NCBI GenBank assembly: GCA_002724735.1
Contig: PBPT01000016.1
Span: forward strand, 9,674-73,673
Length of the DNA: 64,000 bases
From: Fidelibacterota bacterium
GTDB lineage: Bacteria > Fidelibacterota > Marinisomatia > Marinisomatales > TCS55
Reading direction: 5' to 3'
This document shows positions 49,089 through 56,467 of the stretch, piece after piece (position 1 is the stretch's first letter; every line of letters begins with the position of its first letter). Below the pieces are notes generated by a model, which was not told the DNA's origin, ran no database searches, and saw only the letters and a list, made by a program, of their open reading frames with translations. The position numbers and the translations under genes are program-made.

Positions 49089-49700
49089 ATGAACTTTAAA
49101 TTACCGAAAAGAAAACATACACATGTAGTTGTTATACACGGAGCAAATGCTAGTCCAAAAAGTTTCAACTACATATTAGAAAATACCAACCTAACTAATG
49201 TAACAAAAGTTAGGTATTTTAGTGGCGATGGTTTCTATAATAATTTAGAGAAACTTAAAATACAATTACAAGGTATAGAAAAATGTTTTGTAATTGCTCA
49301 TAGCCTTGGCGGTATCTATACCTTGCATTTATTGCAACACATCAATATAATTGGAGTTGTTAGTATAGCTACACCATTTGGAGGAAGTATGACTGCTGAC
49401 TGGGTGAAATATTTAATCCCAAGAAGATTGTATTCAGAAATAGGGGTATCTAGTTCTCCTATTACAAACGGACATAAGATTGCAATTAATATACCTTGGA
49501 CACAGATAGTGACTACTGAAGGTGCTATTCCTGTACATTTTTCAAAAAATGATGGAGTAGTTACATACAAAAGTATGACACATAGGAAAGACATGCAATT
49601 TTTTGAAATACCTTATAATCATTATGAGATTATGAATTCTCCTGAAGTTGTGCATACAATTAATAAGAAACTAAAGTCTAACTTTATTTACTTTGGTTAA
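49089..49700 (+). CDS. Alpha/beta-fold hydrolase
   Basis: A 203-residue protein with HVVVIHGANASPKSFNYILE (oxyanion HG), the nucleophile elbow FVIAHSLGGIYTL, VVSIATPFGG and a C-terminal FEIPYNHYEIMNSPEV that may hold the catalytic His. It resembles lipase/esterase-like hydrolases. Substrate unknown. Own promoter; followed by a convergent gene. Confidence 0.75.
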   Translation: MNFKLPKRKHTHVVVIHGANASPKSFNYILENTNLTNVTKVRYFSGDGFYNNLEKLKIQLQGIEKCFVIAHSLGGIYTLHLLQHINIIGVVSIATPFGGSMTADWVKYLIPRRLYSEIGVSSSPITNGHKIAINIPWTQIVTTEGAIPVHFSKNDGVVTYKSMTHRKDMQFFEIPYNHYEIMNSPEVVHTINKKLKSNFIYFG

Positions 49701-49731
49701 ACGACGGGTGGCTCCTTAATCAGCCCGGTGG

Positions 49732-49752
49732 GGATCACGGTTAATCCCCAAT
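49732..49752. terminator. Hairpin between convergent genes
   Basis: GGGGAT and ATCCCC around CACGGTTA, covering the end of the minus-strand gene at 49741; likely terminates one or both directions. Confidence 0.4.
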
Positions 49753-50160
49753 TATATAAATTTCGGGACTTTCAGGATTACTTACTGTTATTTCAATAAA
49801 GTTTGAAAGAAAATTAAAATGCTTAGATAAAGTGCCGAAAAGTTCTCCATTCATATAGTCGGCCGCTACACTATAACTACCTATACCTATATCTTGATAA
49901 TAACTTTTTTTAATACCATGTCTCTTACCATATTCAGGAAATACTCCTGTTACAAATAAACAAGTATCTCCTAATTCTTTAGGTGTCTTATTATTCATGT
50001 AGCTTTCTGCAAAAGTTCCTTTAGGTAAAAAATCTGGTTGATCTACTTTAGAAGCAAGTAGCATAACAATATATGCTTCTATGTGATGTGGAAGTGTATA
50101 GCCTGTGCTATCTTGAGTTTGTTTAACAACGCCATAAAAAGCGTCTGTGTAATGATCCAT
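49741..50160 (-). CDS. Hypothetical protein
   Basis: A 139-residue soluble protein starting MDHYTDAFYGVVKQTQDSTG and ending EIYIIGD. It reads as a globular domain but no family is recognised. Lone minus-strand gene among plus-strand early-type genes. Confidence 0.5.
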   Translation of the reverse strand: MDHYTDAFYGVVKQTQDSTGYTLPHHIEAYIVMLLASKVDQPDFLPKGTFAESYMNNKTPKELGDTCLFVTGVFPEYGKRHGIKKSYYQDIGIGSYSVAADYMNGELFGTLSKHFNFLSNFIEITVSNPESPEIYIIGD

Positions 50161-50248
50161 TAGTCAAAGCCTTTTCCAGTTGTAATATTATTTATTCGGT
50201 TGTACGATCTCAAAATTTGTGTTAAAATAAATATAATAGGAGAAAATA

Positions 50249-50443
50249 ATGACTATTGAATCACTTTATAAAAAAGAAGAAATCTTTACCAATGTTGATA
50301 AAGAAAAAGGCACAGTCGATATGACTATTCCGGAAGAAGTTAAATCCAGAATGGGCTGGAAAGAAGGTGACGTCCTTGCATTTAAGGTTTTGGACGATGG
50401 AAGCATAGAAGTTACCAAAAAAGACCTTGACTCAGCATCATAA
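50249..50443 (+). CDS. AbrB/SpoVT-like DNA-binding protein
   Basis: A 64-residue protein whose second half MTIPEEVKSRMGWKEGDVLAFK.. has the swapped-hairpin AbrB pattern (IP---R--L-I--GD-L-----). These proteins act as transition-state regulators or antitoxins. No toxin gene lies next to it, so a regulator is more likely. Confidence 0.65.
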   Translation: MTIESLYKKEEIFTNVDKEKGTVDMTIPEEVKSRMGWKEGDVLAFKVLDDGSIEVTKKDLDSAS

Positions 50444-50455
50444 TGATGCTATAAT
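50427..50455 (+). promoter_or_regulatory. Sigma-70 promoter
   Basis: TTGACT, 17-bp spacer, TATAAT over the end of the AbrB-like gene, upstream of the SprT-like gene. The spacer contains the palindrome GCATCATAATGATGC, a possible operator. Confidence 0.8.
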
Positions 50456-50482
50456 ATATTACAGTTAGACAGCTAGGATATT

Positions 50483-51013
50483 GTGGATATGAGTAACTAT
50501 ATTGATTATTTGAGCGGCCAAAATATGATGGAAGTAAACATCAAAGGTGGTACTGTCACGCAGAAAAAATATGCTGAAAGTATAACATGGTTTGTATGTA
50601 GGAAGTTAATGCCTAGGCTGATGAACAAATTAGTAATTAATATACATATCAAATCTTTTGGTAAGGACGATACACTAGGTTATTGCTTGCCTGATGATGA
50701 TGCTGATGAACAGCGTCCAAGAGAGTTTAACATTGAAATCAACAAAACCTCTAGACTACGTCGATTATTAGAAACAGTTGCACACGAGTTAGTACATGCA
50801 AAACAATTTGCAAGAGGTGAATTGTATTGGAGCACAATCAAAGGACAAAACCGTTGGCAGGGAGAGTGGCTTAGTAATACACGTAAGGCAGTAAAAGACT
50901 ACTGGGACCAACCTTGGGAAATAGAAGCTCATGGCAGAGAATGTGGGTTATTTGTCCGTTGGGCAGAACAGGAAGGACTTGCTAGTAGAAAATGGGCACA
51001 GGATCTAAATTAG
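50483..51013 (+). CDS. SprT-like zinc metalloprotein
   Basis: A 176-residue protein with the zinc motif HELVHAKQ (H101, E102, H105) after LRRLLETVA, and PWEIEAHGRECGLF downstream with the third ligand region. SprT/Spartan-type proteases degrade DNA-crosslinked proteins; phage copies are common in T4-like marine phages. GTG at 50483 fits the AGGAT site; ATG at 50489 is the alternative. Confidence 0.8.
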   Translation: MDMSNYIDYLSGQNMMEVNIKGGTVTQKKYAESITWFVCRKLMPRLMNKLVINIHIKSFGKDDTLGYCLPDDDADEQRPREFNIEINKTSRLRRLLETVAHELVHAKQFARGELYWSTIKGQNRWQGEWLSNTRKAVKDYWDQPWEIEAHGRECGLFVRWAEQEGLASRKWAQDLN

Positions 51014-51016
51014 AGG

Positions 51017-51044
51017 TTGACAATATATCTATTGATGCTATACT
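51017..51044 (+). promoter_or_regulatory. Sigma-70 promoter
   Basis: TTGACA, 16-bp spacer, TATACT, just after the SprT-like gene. Confidence 0.85.
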
Positions 51045-51076
51045 ATGTATATTAATTAGGCAAAATAGAGGCGCAA

Positions 51077-51823
51077 ATGTTCCAAACTAAAGAAGCATTT
51101 AAAAAAGAAGAGCTCACCCAAGAGCTTATGGGCGAAATGCAAATAAAAGAAATCAAGCAAGCAAAAACATCAGAAGTTATTGCCGTTGCATGTGCGGCTT
51201 ATCGTATCAATAAAAATGAATATGTTAGAGATACAAGAAGGTTCAGCACACCAGAAAACAATACTTTGTTTGCCAATAAAGAATTAGTAAAAATGTATTT
51301 TGGCGCATATAGGCCAGAAGATTATATTCCATTTCAACCTACCGAAGAAGATTATGCACAGGCAGAAGAAATTCGTAAATGGATGAAAAGGTATGTATTA
51401 TTAGGTTTAGGTGATTTGCCTGAATTTAAACGTGATATGGTTAACGCCGCTTTACAGGAAGAAACTACAAAAAGGTATTTTGGTATACTTGCCTTTATTC
51501 CAGCATTTGTTAAAAGAGACAAACATGAAAGTGGTTTAAAGAAAGAAATTCGTGTAGAATATAGAGATAGTAAACATCTCGGTAAAGAAAAAGATACTGT
51601 AGAAGGCGTAATAAAAATATTAGATGGCCGCTATAGTGATAGATGGGAAAGCTACAATTATACAGCCGTTATGGACGGTAACCTTGTAAGCTTTATGAAT
51701 AAGTATAAGCACGAAAATGGCACTATGAAACGTATTAAAGCAAAAGTAAGGTCTCTTACTGAAAATCGACTGTTTGGTGCTAACGAAACTCGTTTAAACT
51801 ACGTAAAATTATTTAAGGTATAA
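51077..51823 (+). CDS. Conserved T4-like phage protein
   Basis: A 248-residue protein (ELTQELMGEMQIKEIKQAKT, EEIRKWMKRYVLLGLGDLPE, WESYNYTAVMDGNLVSFMNK). The spacing of an N-terminal helical part and a C-terminal beta part resembles phage single-strand DNA or recombination accessory proteins, but there is no motif to prove it. Heads a run of small early-type genes. Confidence 0.5.
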   Translation: MFQTKEAFKKEELTQELMGEMQIKEIKQAKTSEVIAVACAAYRINKNEYVRDTRRFSTPENNTLFANKELVKMYFGAYRPEDYIPFQPTEEDYAQAEEIRKWMKRYVLLGLGDLPEFKRDMVNAALQEETTKRYFGILAFIPAFVKRDKHESGLKKEIRVEYRDSKHLGKEKDTVEGVIKILDGRYSDRWESYNYTAVMDGNLVSFMNKYKHENGTMKRIKAKVRSLTENRLFGANETRLNYVKLFKV

Positions 51824-51828
51824 AAATA

Positions 51829-52050
51829 ATGATAAGATTAAAACCACCCGCTGGGGAATCAGAAATAATAATAGATCTTACCGGTCCTGAAGGTAATGCA
51901 TTTCATCTAATGGCATATGCAAAACAATTATGCAAAAGGCTTGGATGGGATTCTAATGGAATTCTTGAGGAAATGAAGAAAGGCGATTACGAGCACCTTG
52001 TACAAACATTTGATTTACACTTTGGTGAATTTGTAATTTTGGAGAGATAG
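51829..52050 (+). CDS. Small hypothetical protein
   Basis: A 73-residue protein starting MIRLKPPAGESEIIIDLTGP with a helix NAFHLMAYAKQLCKRLGW, a composition seen in conserved early phage proteins. Function unknown. Confidence 0.55.
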   Translation: MIRLKPPAGESEIIIDLTGPEGNAFHLMAYAKQLCKRLGWDSNGILEEMKKGDYEHLVQTFDLHFGEFVILER

Positions 52051-52263
52051 ATGACATTTTTTACTGCAAATATTTTATGGTTGCTTTTTGCTTATGTTTC
52101 GGGTAGTGTTTTTACTGGATTTGTTTTTTATAAGTCTGGCACTCGAAATGGTATAGAAAGTACTATTGATAATTTAGTTAGCCAAGGGTTTCTTCGTCAT
52201 AAAAGAGTAAATGGTGAAATTGAAATCCTTAAATGGAACGACTCGGCCAGCGAAGAAGCTTAA
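52051..52263 (+). CDS. Small membrane protein
   Basis: A 70-residue protein with one N-terminal hydrophobic helix (ILWLLFAYVSGSVFTGFVFY) and a charged soluble tail. Directly follows the previous stop; GGAGAG overlaps that stop as ribosome site. Confidence 0.5.
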   Translation: MTFFTANILWLLFAYVSGSVFTGFVFYKSGTRNGIESTIDNLVSQGFLRHKRVNGEIEILKWNDSASEEA

Positions 52264-52301
52264 ATACAATGCAATACAGACATCAAAAAAGGGAGAGTCA
52301 A

Positions 52302-52532
52302 GTGACACATAAAGCACACAAAATTGAAAATAACAAAATAACTTTAGATAACTCATTAGATTCAGATGACTATGGGCTAATTGTATCAAAGAACGGAGAA
52401 CTAAAAGGTATTTGGATTCCGGATACTGTGGAAGATAAAGAAAACTTTCCAAAAGCAATCGCAAACCTTTGTATTAATTACTTTGGCTTGGATCCAAATG
52501 CTGATGAGGAATATCCTGCTACATTACACTAG
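52302..52532 (+). CDS. Small acidic hypothetical protein, GTG start
   Basis: A 76-residue protein (GLIVSKNGELKGIWIPDTVE, NFPKAIANLCINYFGLDP). The GTG at 52302 is chosen because GGGAGAG lies 4 nt upstream; upstream ATG codons at 52269 and 52233 lack a site. Function unknown. Confidence 0.5.
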   Translation: MTHKAHKIENNKITLDNSLDSDDYGLIVSKNGELKGIWIPDTVEDKENFPKAIANLCINYFGLDPNADEEYPATLH

Positions 52533-52538
52533 GTAGAT

Positions 52539-52790
52539 ATGGAAGAAAAGAAAGCAACTATAAAGCAGTTAGCCGACCTTGCACGAGAAGGGGAAATGAA
52601 AGACCCTATCGATTGGGGTGAGTTAGCAGTTCAAGAAGAACAAGCATATTTAATGATGGCTTCTCAAGTGTTGGAGCAAATGGAATCTTGCCCTGAAGAT
52701 CAAAGGGCAGTAGTCGCAATGGCTACTATGACAAAATTGCTAGTAGAAAATTTTGTCCTTAATCTAAGATTGGAAGGAAAAGTTAAATGA
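52539..52790 (+). CDS. Small acidic helical protein
   Basis: An 83-residue protein (MEEKKATIKQLADLAREGEM, AVVAMATMTKLLVENFVLNL). Its end overlaps the acyl carrier protein start by 4 nt. Function unknown. Confidence 0.5.
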   Translation: MEEKKATIKQLADLAREGEMKDPIDWGELAVQEEQAYLMMASQVLEQMESCPEDQRAVVAMATMTKLLVENFVLNLRLEGKVK

Positions 52791-53023
52791 CAACAACTAT
52801 AGAAGATAGAGTAAGGAAACTAATTGTAGAATTTATTGATCCTCCAGAAGACTTTAGCAATGATACGCCTTTTAGCCAACTAGGTAGTGATTCACTACTC
52901 ATGATGGAACTTGTAATGGAAGTTGAAGATGAATTCGGTTTAGAAATTGACGATGCTACAGTTGAAAACTTACAAACCACAAATGATTTAATTAATTATA
53001 TACAAGGACAATTAAATGAATAA
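52787..53023 (+). CDS. Acyl carrier protein-like
   Basis: A 78-residue protein of standard ACP size and sequence: helix I VRKLIVEFI, then SQLGSDSLLMMELVMEVEDE with the phosphopantetheine serine S36, and FGLEIDDATVENLQTTNDLI. It would be modified by a host phosphopantetheinyl transferase and carry acyl groups, or bind other partners in its apo form. No fatty-acid gene is adjacent, so its role is open. Confidence 0.88.
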   Translation: MTTTIEDRVRKLIVEFIDPPEDFSNDTPFSQLGSDSLLMMELVMEVEDEFGLEIDDATVENLQTTNDLINYIQGQLNE

Positions 53024-53249
53024 TACTTACTATGCAACTGAAGCAGAAATTACTTGCACAGGAAATGACAGAGTAGTAACTGCTGAAATCGACAACTTTA
53101 AGTTTCAAGATTCATTAACCGCATTTATTGCTACAAATAAAATTCCAATGAAATGGACTGGGCGTGTATATGTTGGAAATGCTCATGGTATGGAATTTAC
53201 AACTCCTGGACCTAAAGAACTTGCCAAAGCTTTTTCAAGGAGGCGATAA
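53016..53249 (+). CDS. Small hypothetical protein
   Basis: A 77-residue protein (EAEITCTGNDRVVTAEIDNF, MEFTTPGPKELAKAFSRRR), overlapping the acyl carrier protein by 8 nt. Beta-strand-rich. Function unknown. Confidence 0.5.
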   Translation: MNNTYYATEAEITCTGNDRVVTAEIDNFKFQDSLTAFIATNKIPMKWTGRVYVGNAHGMEFTTPGPKELAKAFSRRR

Positions 53250-53431
53250 TGGAACAAGGTCCACTAAAAAGTGCATTAGAAAATACCGAAGGTGTAATTA
53301 GTCAAGAACTTGTAACTTTTAGAGTTCGTAACGGACAACTAATTAAAGAAACTGTTACACGAAGATTCAGCAAAGATGATTACCACGATAGTTCTTCATA
53401 TGAGCCTTTAATAAACTTGGAGGAAAAATAA
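53249..53431 (+). CDS. Small hypothetical protein
   Basis: A 60-residue charged protein (MEQGPLKSALENTEGVISQE, TVTRRFSKDDYHDSSSYEPL) coupled by one-base overlaps on both sides. The LRVRNGxLxxETVxRxF-like core resembles short conserved early proteins of T4-like marine phages. Confidence 0.5.
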   Translation: MEQGPLKSALENTEGVISQELVTFRVRNGQLIKETVTRRFSKDDYHDSSSYEPLINLEEK

Positions 53432-53616
53432 TGCCTATACCAGAAAAAGTTTTTATACCAGCAGGGAAAGATCCAGGACAATTTCACTTTTATGTAAGTC
53501 TAGTCAAAAGTGCAATAAGAATTGGAGCTGGTATTGCATTGATAATGGGCAGTCTAGTTTGGGCAGGCGCATTACTAATTGGTGCAGAAATTTTAGGAAT
53601 AGTAGAAGAACTGTGA
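53431..53616 (+). CDS. Small membrane protein
   Basis: A 61-residue protein with one hydrophobic helical region at about 27-55 (AIRIGAGIALIMGSLVWAGA). AGGAGG-like GGAGGAAAA lies upstream. Function unknown. Confidence 0.5.
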   Translation: MPIPEKVFIPAGKDPGQFHFYVSLVKSAIRIGAGIALIMGSLVWAGALLIGAEILGIVEEL

Positions 53617-53645
53617 GAAGTCCTTGGTACACGGAAGGTGATGGT

Positions 53646-53951
53646 ATGAACATAGTCAAAGACAAGGTAGCTAAATTAAAAGGAATTCCTACTCGCGAAG
53701 TGTTAATGGAGCGATTAGAAAATGAAGTTTTAGAAGTCACTTTCCTTAAAATTAATGGCGATAAACGTATTATGACTTGTACATTAAAAGATGATATAAA
53801 GCCAAAAGCTACCAAAACAGATCCTATGAGCCAAAAGGCTGTTCGAACAGTATCGGACAAGGTCTGTTCCGTTTGGGACATTAATGCTAAAGGTTGGAGA
53901 AGTTTTAGGTACGATAATGTACAGGAAGTGAAAACAGTTGCAAATGGATAA
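53646..53951 (+). CDS. Small beta protein of DUF2693 style
   Basis: About 101 residues: EVLMERLENEVLEVTFLKIN, DKRIMTCTLKDDIKPKATK, and CSVWDINAKGWRSFRYDNVQ. The CTL...VWD---GWRSFR-D pattern resembles a short SH3-like family widespread in T4-like phages. ATG at 53646 has AAGG upstream; a GTG at 53613 is the alternative. Confidence 0.6.
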   Translation: MNIVKDKVAKLKGIPTREVLMERLENEVLEVTFLKINGDKRIMTCTLKDDIKPKATKTDPMSQKAVRTVSDKVCSVWDINAKGWRSFRYDNVQEVKTVANG

Positions 53952-54042
53952 AGAGTGGCAATTATTACTTTTTGGCATGGTAATCATATTTGGAGGTACA
54001 CTTCTTCTTAATTTTATAGTCCAATTATTGTTGCCCTTATAA
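53944..54042 (+). CDS. 32-residue membrane mini-protein
   Basis: Starts inside the end of the previous gene (ATG at 53944); MDKEWQLLLFGMVIIFGGTL continues hydrophobically to the stop. A single-helix membrane peptide, perhaps regulatory; function unknown. Confidence 0.45.
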   Translation: MDKEWQLLLFGMVIIFGGTLLLNFIVQLLLPL

Positions 54043-54048
54043 AAGTGG

Positions 54049-54077
54049 TTGACAATTCCGTTAAATACTGCTATACT
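54049..54077 (+). promoter_or_regulatory. Sigma-70 promoter
   Basis: TTGACA, 17-bp spacer, TATACT, 30 bp before the glycine-zipper protein. Confidence 0.88.
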
Positions 54078-54106
54078 ATAGTTAAACTTTAACCAAAGGA
54101 GTTATT

Positions 54107-54616
54107 ATGAAGAAACTATTTTTCGGTGTAGCTGGTCTTGCAATGATGCTAGCTACCACTACCCAAGCGGCAACATTTGTTGTACAGGGTACAGTAACTG
54201 ATGTTACTCCTAACACAGTTCAAGTCCAAATTCCGGATCATCAAAGACAATGTAGCGTGGTTGATGTTCCGATTTATGGAAGTAGCCAACCAAATAATGG
54301 TAATGCAATTTTAGGTGCAATTATCGGTGGCGTAATAGGTAACCAGTTCGGATCAGGGGACGGTAATAAAGCCGCAACTGCCGCAGGTGCCGCAATAGGA
54401 GCAGTTAAAGGTTCTCAGATGCAATCAGATAGACCAATTGTTGGTTATAAAAGAGAAGAACGTTGCCATATGGTTGAGAACTTTCGTTATGAATCAAAAA
54501 TTAGAGACTATACTGTAAAATATGAGTGGAATGGATACAAAGGTGCCGTTGTAACTTATAACCAATTCAGTGTAGGAGATAAAATAAATCTAAATATGGA
54601 TTTAAGAGCCAAATAG
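54107..54616 (+). CDS. Secreted glycine-zipper (17-kDa antigen-like) protein
   Basis: A 169-residue protein. Signal peptide MKKLFFGVAGLAMMLATTTQA, then a glycine-zipper 2TM-type segment (NAILGAIIGGVIGNQFGSGD, AATAAGAAIGAVKGSQM), like rickettsial 17-kDa surface antigens and outer-membrane lipoproteins, but without a lipobox cysteine. The C-terminal part has CxxxxNF and YTVKYEWNGYKGAVVTYN strands. It probably inserts in or associates with the host envelope. Confidence 0.72.
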   Translation: MKKLFFGVAGLAMMLATTTQAATFVVQGTVTDVTPNTVQVQIPDHQRQCSVVDVPIYGSSQPNNGNAILGAIIGGVIGNQFGSGDGNKAATAAGAAIGAVKGSQMQSDRPIVGYKREERCHMVENFRYESKIRDYTVKYEWNGYKGAVVTYNQFSVGDKINLNMDLRAK

Positions 54617-54625
54617 GAGGAGTTA

Positions 54626-54793
54626 TTGGGAAAACGTTTGATACCTGGCAAATCACCTAAGGACAAAAAGAAGAATGGAAAGATGTATTCTCATCGCCCA
54701 GTAAGAGCAATGAACGCCTACTGGAGCGAAGAGGATCATAAATGGTATAGCAAGAAGGAGATTGCCAGTGATAATAGAAAAATACCTAATTAA
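54626..54793 (+). CDS. Small basic protein, TTG start
   Basis: A 55-residue ORF beginning (TTG) GKRLIPGKSPKDKKKNGKMY and containing AYWSEEDHKWYSKKE. AGGAGG lies 5 nt upstream. Its end overlaps the pseudoazurin start by 26 nt. The beginning resembles the short basic N-terminus of the ORF at 63385 (MKKYIPGETKAQRKARK). Confidence 0.55.
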   Translation: MGKRLIPGKSPKDKKKNGKMYSHRPVRAMNAYWSEEDHKWYSKKEIASDNRKIPN

Positions 54794-55211
54794 AGGATTA
54801 GCCGCATGGCTAATATTGAGTGTAAGTACTGCATTCGCAAATAATGTAGATGTAGAAATGCTTAACAAAAGAGACGACGGAGCCAAAATGGTTTACAGCC
54901 TAGATATTGTAGATGTAGGCGTTGGCGGAACAGTAACTTGGGTTCCGACAGATAAAGGACATAATGTAGAATTCATTGCCGGGCCCGATACGGCTGTCCT
55001 ACCAAAAAAAAGCAAAATGAATAAATCATTTAGTCATGAATTTGAAGTACCAGGAATTTATTTGTATGTTTGCACTCCTCATAAAGCAATGGGAATGATT
55101 GGATTAGTTATTGTAGGCGATAATACAAACAATAAAGATCAAATAGCAAATGTTAAAATGCCTGGAAAGAGTAAAAGGAGATTGGCAAAATTAATTGCCG
55201 ATATTAACTAA
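54768..55211 (+). CDS. Pseudoazurin-like blue copper protein
   Basis: About 147 residues. Signal peptide ends ...SVSTAFA, then VDVEMLNKRDDGAKMVYSL, the pseudoazurin-type GGTVTWVPTDKGHNVEFI with copper ligand H65, and YLYVCTPHKAMGMIGLVIVG with C102, H105 and M110. The C-terminal helices (RRLAKLIADI) also fit pseudoazurin rather than plastocyanin. It is a periplasmic one-electron carrier, in bacteria serving cytochrome-linked or denitrification enzymes. GTG at 54768 with AAGGAG upstream is chosen. Confidence 0.88.
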   Translation: MIIEKYLIKGLAAWLILSVSTAFANNVDVEMLNKRDDGAKMVYSLDIVDVGVGGTVTWVPTDKGHNVEFIAGPDTAVLPKKSKMNKSFSHEFEVPGIYLYVCTPHKAMGMIGLVIVGDNTNNKDQIANVKMPGKSKRRLAKLIADIN

Positions 55212-55220
55212 GGAGATCTT

Positions 55221-55466
55221 ATGTTAAATGGAACTATTAAAATTGTAGCTATTATTCTCGGAGTATTATGGACTATTGCCGCAATACCGCCAGTAATTAA
55301 CACTTACTACTATTTGGACGAATTGTCATGCACAGACGACGGATGTGACAATTATGAAATTTGGGATAACGAAGAAGAACTTCTCGGATTACAGAATGAA
55401 ATAGATATTCTCGAACAACGTCTTGCCGCTTGTACGGCGTTAGTCGAAGAACGTGTTAAAAAATAA
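55221..55466 (+). CDS. Small membrane protein with coiled-coil tail
   Basis: An 81-residue protein: N-terminal helix IKIVAIILGVLWTIAAIPPV, a Cys-containing CTDDGCDNYEIWDNEEE region and a leucine-zipper-like tail. Start has AAGGAG. Next to pseudoazurin; function unknown. Confidence 0.5.
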   Translation: MLNGTIKIVAIILGVLWTIAAIPPVINTYYYLDELSCTDDGCDNYEIWDNEEELLGLQNEIDILEQRLAACTALVEERVKK

Positions 55467-55654
55467 TGCAATTTGTATGGGTTTTATTATTAACAGTTTG
55501 CAATGGCAGTGATTGTATTAGCCAAAAAGTAGGCTTTTACCAAGACGAACGACAATGTAAAGTGTTCCAAAAAGAGCATGAAGCATTACCGCAAGATGGT
55601 GATTGGAGCTCAGTCACTTATCATTGTCGTCCAAAAAATAGCAAATCTACCTAA
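55466..55654 (+). CDS. Small Cys-rich secreted-type protein
   Basis: A 62-residue protein starting MQFVWVLLLTVCNGSDCISQ, with four cysteines (CNGSDC, QCKVF, YHC). A short hydrophobic N-terminus suggests export. It overlaps the previous stop by one base. Function unknown. Confidence 0.5.
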   Translation: MQFVWVLLLTVCNGSDCISQKVGFYQDERQCKVFQKEHEALPQDGDWSSVTYHCRPKNSKST

Positions 55655-55662
55655 ATTTCTGG

Positions 55663-55690
55663 TTGACAAACTCTAGATAGATGCTATACT
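55663..55690 (+). promoter_or_regulatory. Sigma-70 promoter
   Basis: TTGACA, 16-bp spacer, TATACT, 35 bp before the phosphoesterase gene; drives the phosphoesterase-SWIM-ligase unit. Confidence 0.88.
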
Positions 55691-55724
55691 ATATGTATAG
55701 TTAATAGAAACAGAGGGCGATACA

Positions 55725-56246
55725 ATGGCAGATATTTGGGTTATAAGTGATACTCATTTCAATCACGAAGCTATTCTCACTTTCAAAGATTATGCTGGTA
55801 AGCCTCCAAGGAATGGTTTTATTGATGTTGATCACATGAATGAAACTATGTTGGATAACTGGGCAGATGTTGTAAAGCCTAACGATACTATCATTCATTG
55901 TGGAGATGTATTGTTTGGACATAACAAATTAGATTGGTTACATTCAAACTTTGCAAAGTTACCTGGGAAGAAAAGACTTGTTCTTGGCAACCATGATAAC
56001 TTAAAGTTTCTTGCTCCATTCTTTAAAGATGTTCAAATGTGGATTGATATGAGCGACATAGGTTTGTTGTTTAGTCATACTCCACAACATGCTAGTACAC
56101 TTGCTGAGTCACATAGGTTTGGTGACAAGCCTATATTGAACGTGCATGGACACATTCACAGTAATCCTTCACCAGAAGGCCCATACAAATGTGTTTGTGT
56201 TGAGCAAATCAATTACACTCCTATTAATATTGAGGAGTTGATATGA
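55725..56246 (+). CDS. Calcineurin-like metallophosphoesterase
   Basis: A 173-residue enzyme with all metal motifs: ISDTHFNHEA (D9, H11), IIHCGDVLFG, VLGNHDNLKF, FSHTP and NVHGHIHSNP. It is a small phosphoesterase; related phage enzymes act on nucleic acid ends or cyclic/di-nucleotides, but the substrate is not evident. It overlaps the SWIM gene by 4 nt. Confidence 0.88.
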   Translation: MADIWVISDTHFNHEAILTFKDYAGKPPRNGFIDVDHMNETMLDNWADVVKPNDTIIHCGDVLFGHNKLDWLHSNFAKLPGKKRLVLGNHDNLKFLAPFFKDVQMWIDMSDIGLLFSHTPQHASTLAESHRFGDKPILNVHGHIHSNPSPEGPYKCVCVEQINYTPINIEELI

Positions 56247-56467
56247 GCAAGTTCAAAGAAAAATATTTAGTACCTACTGTCTTTCGTCCTAACGGGCATT
56301 GGATGGTAGGTACTATCTGGCCTGTTAAAGGGTCAAAGGGAAATGAATATAGTGTTGAATTACACGATAAAGGATTTAATTGTGATTGTCCAGGATTTAC
56401 ATTTAGGGGTTCCTGCAAACATTCGCAAGCAATATTAAAAAAAGTAGAGGGAGTAATGGAATGGTAA
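56243..56467 (+). CDS. SWIM-type zinc-binding protein
   Basis: A 74-residue protein with FNCDCPGFTFRGSCKHSQAI, the C-x-C...C-x-H SWIM zinc motif. SWIM domains bind DNA or proteins. It lies between phosphoesterase and DNA ligase with overlaps on both sides, suggesting an accessory role in DNA processing. Confidence 0.78.
   Translation: MSKFKEKYLVPTVFRPNGHWMVGTIWPVKGSKGNEYSVELHDKGFNCDCPGFTFRGSCKHSQAILKKVEGVMEW

Noticed and set aside
50249-50443. AbrB-like gene as antitoxin of a toxin-antitoxin pair
   Set aside because: No toxin-like ORF adjoins it; the next gene is a SprT-like protein with its own promoter.
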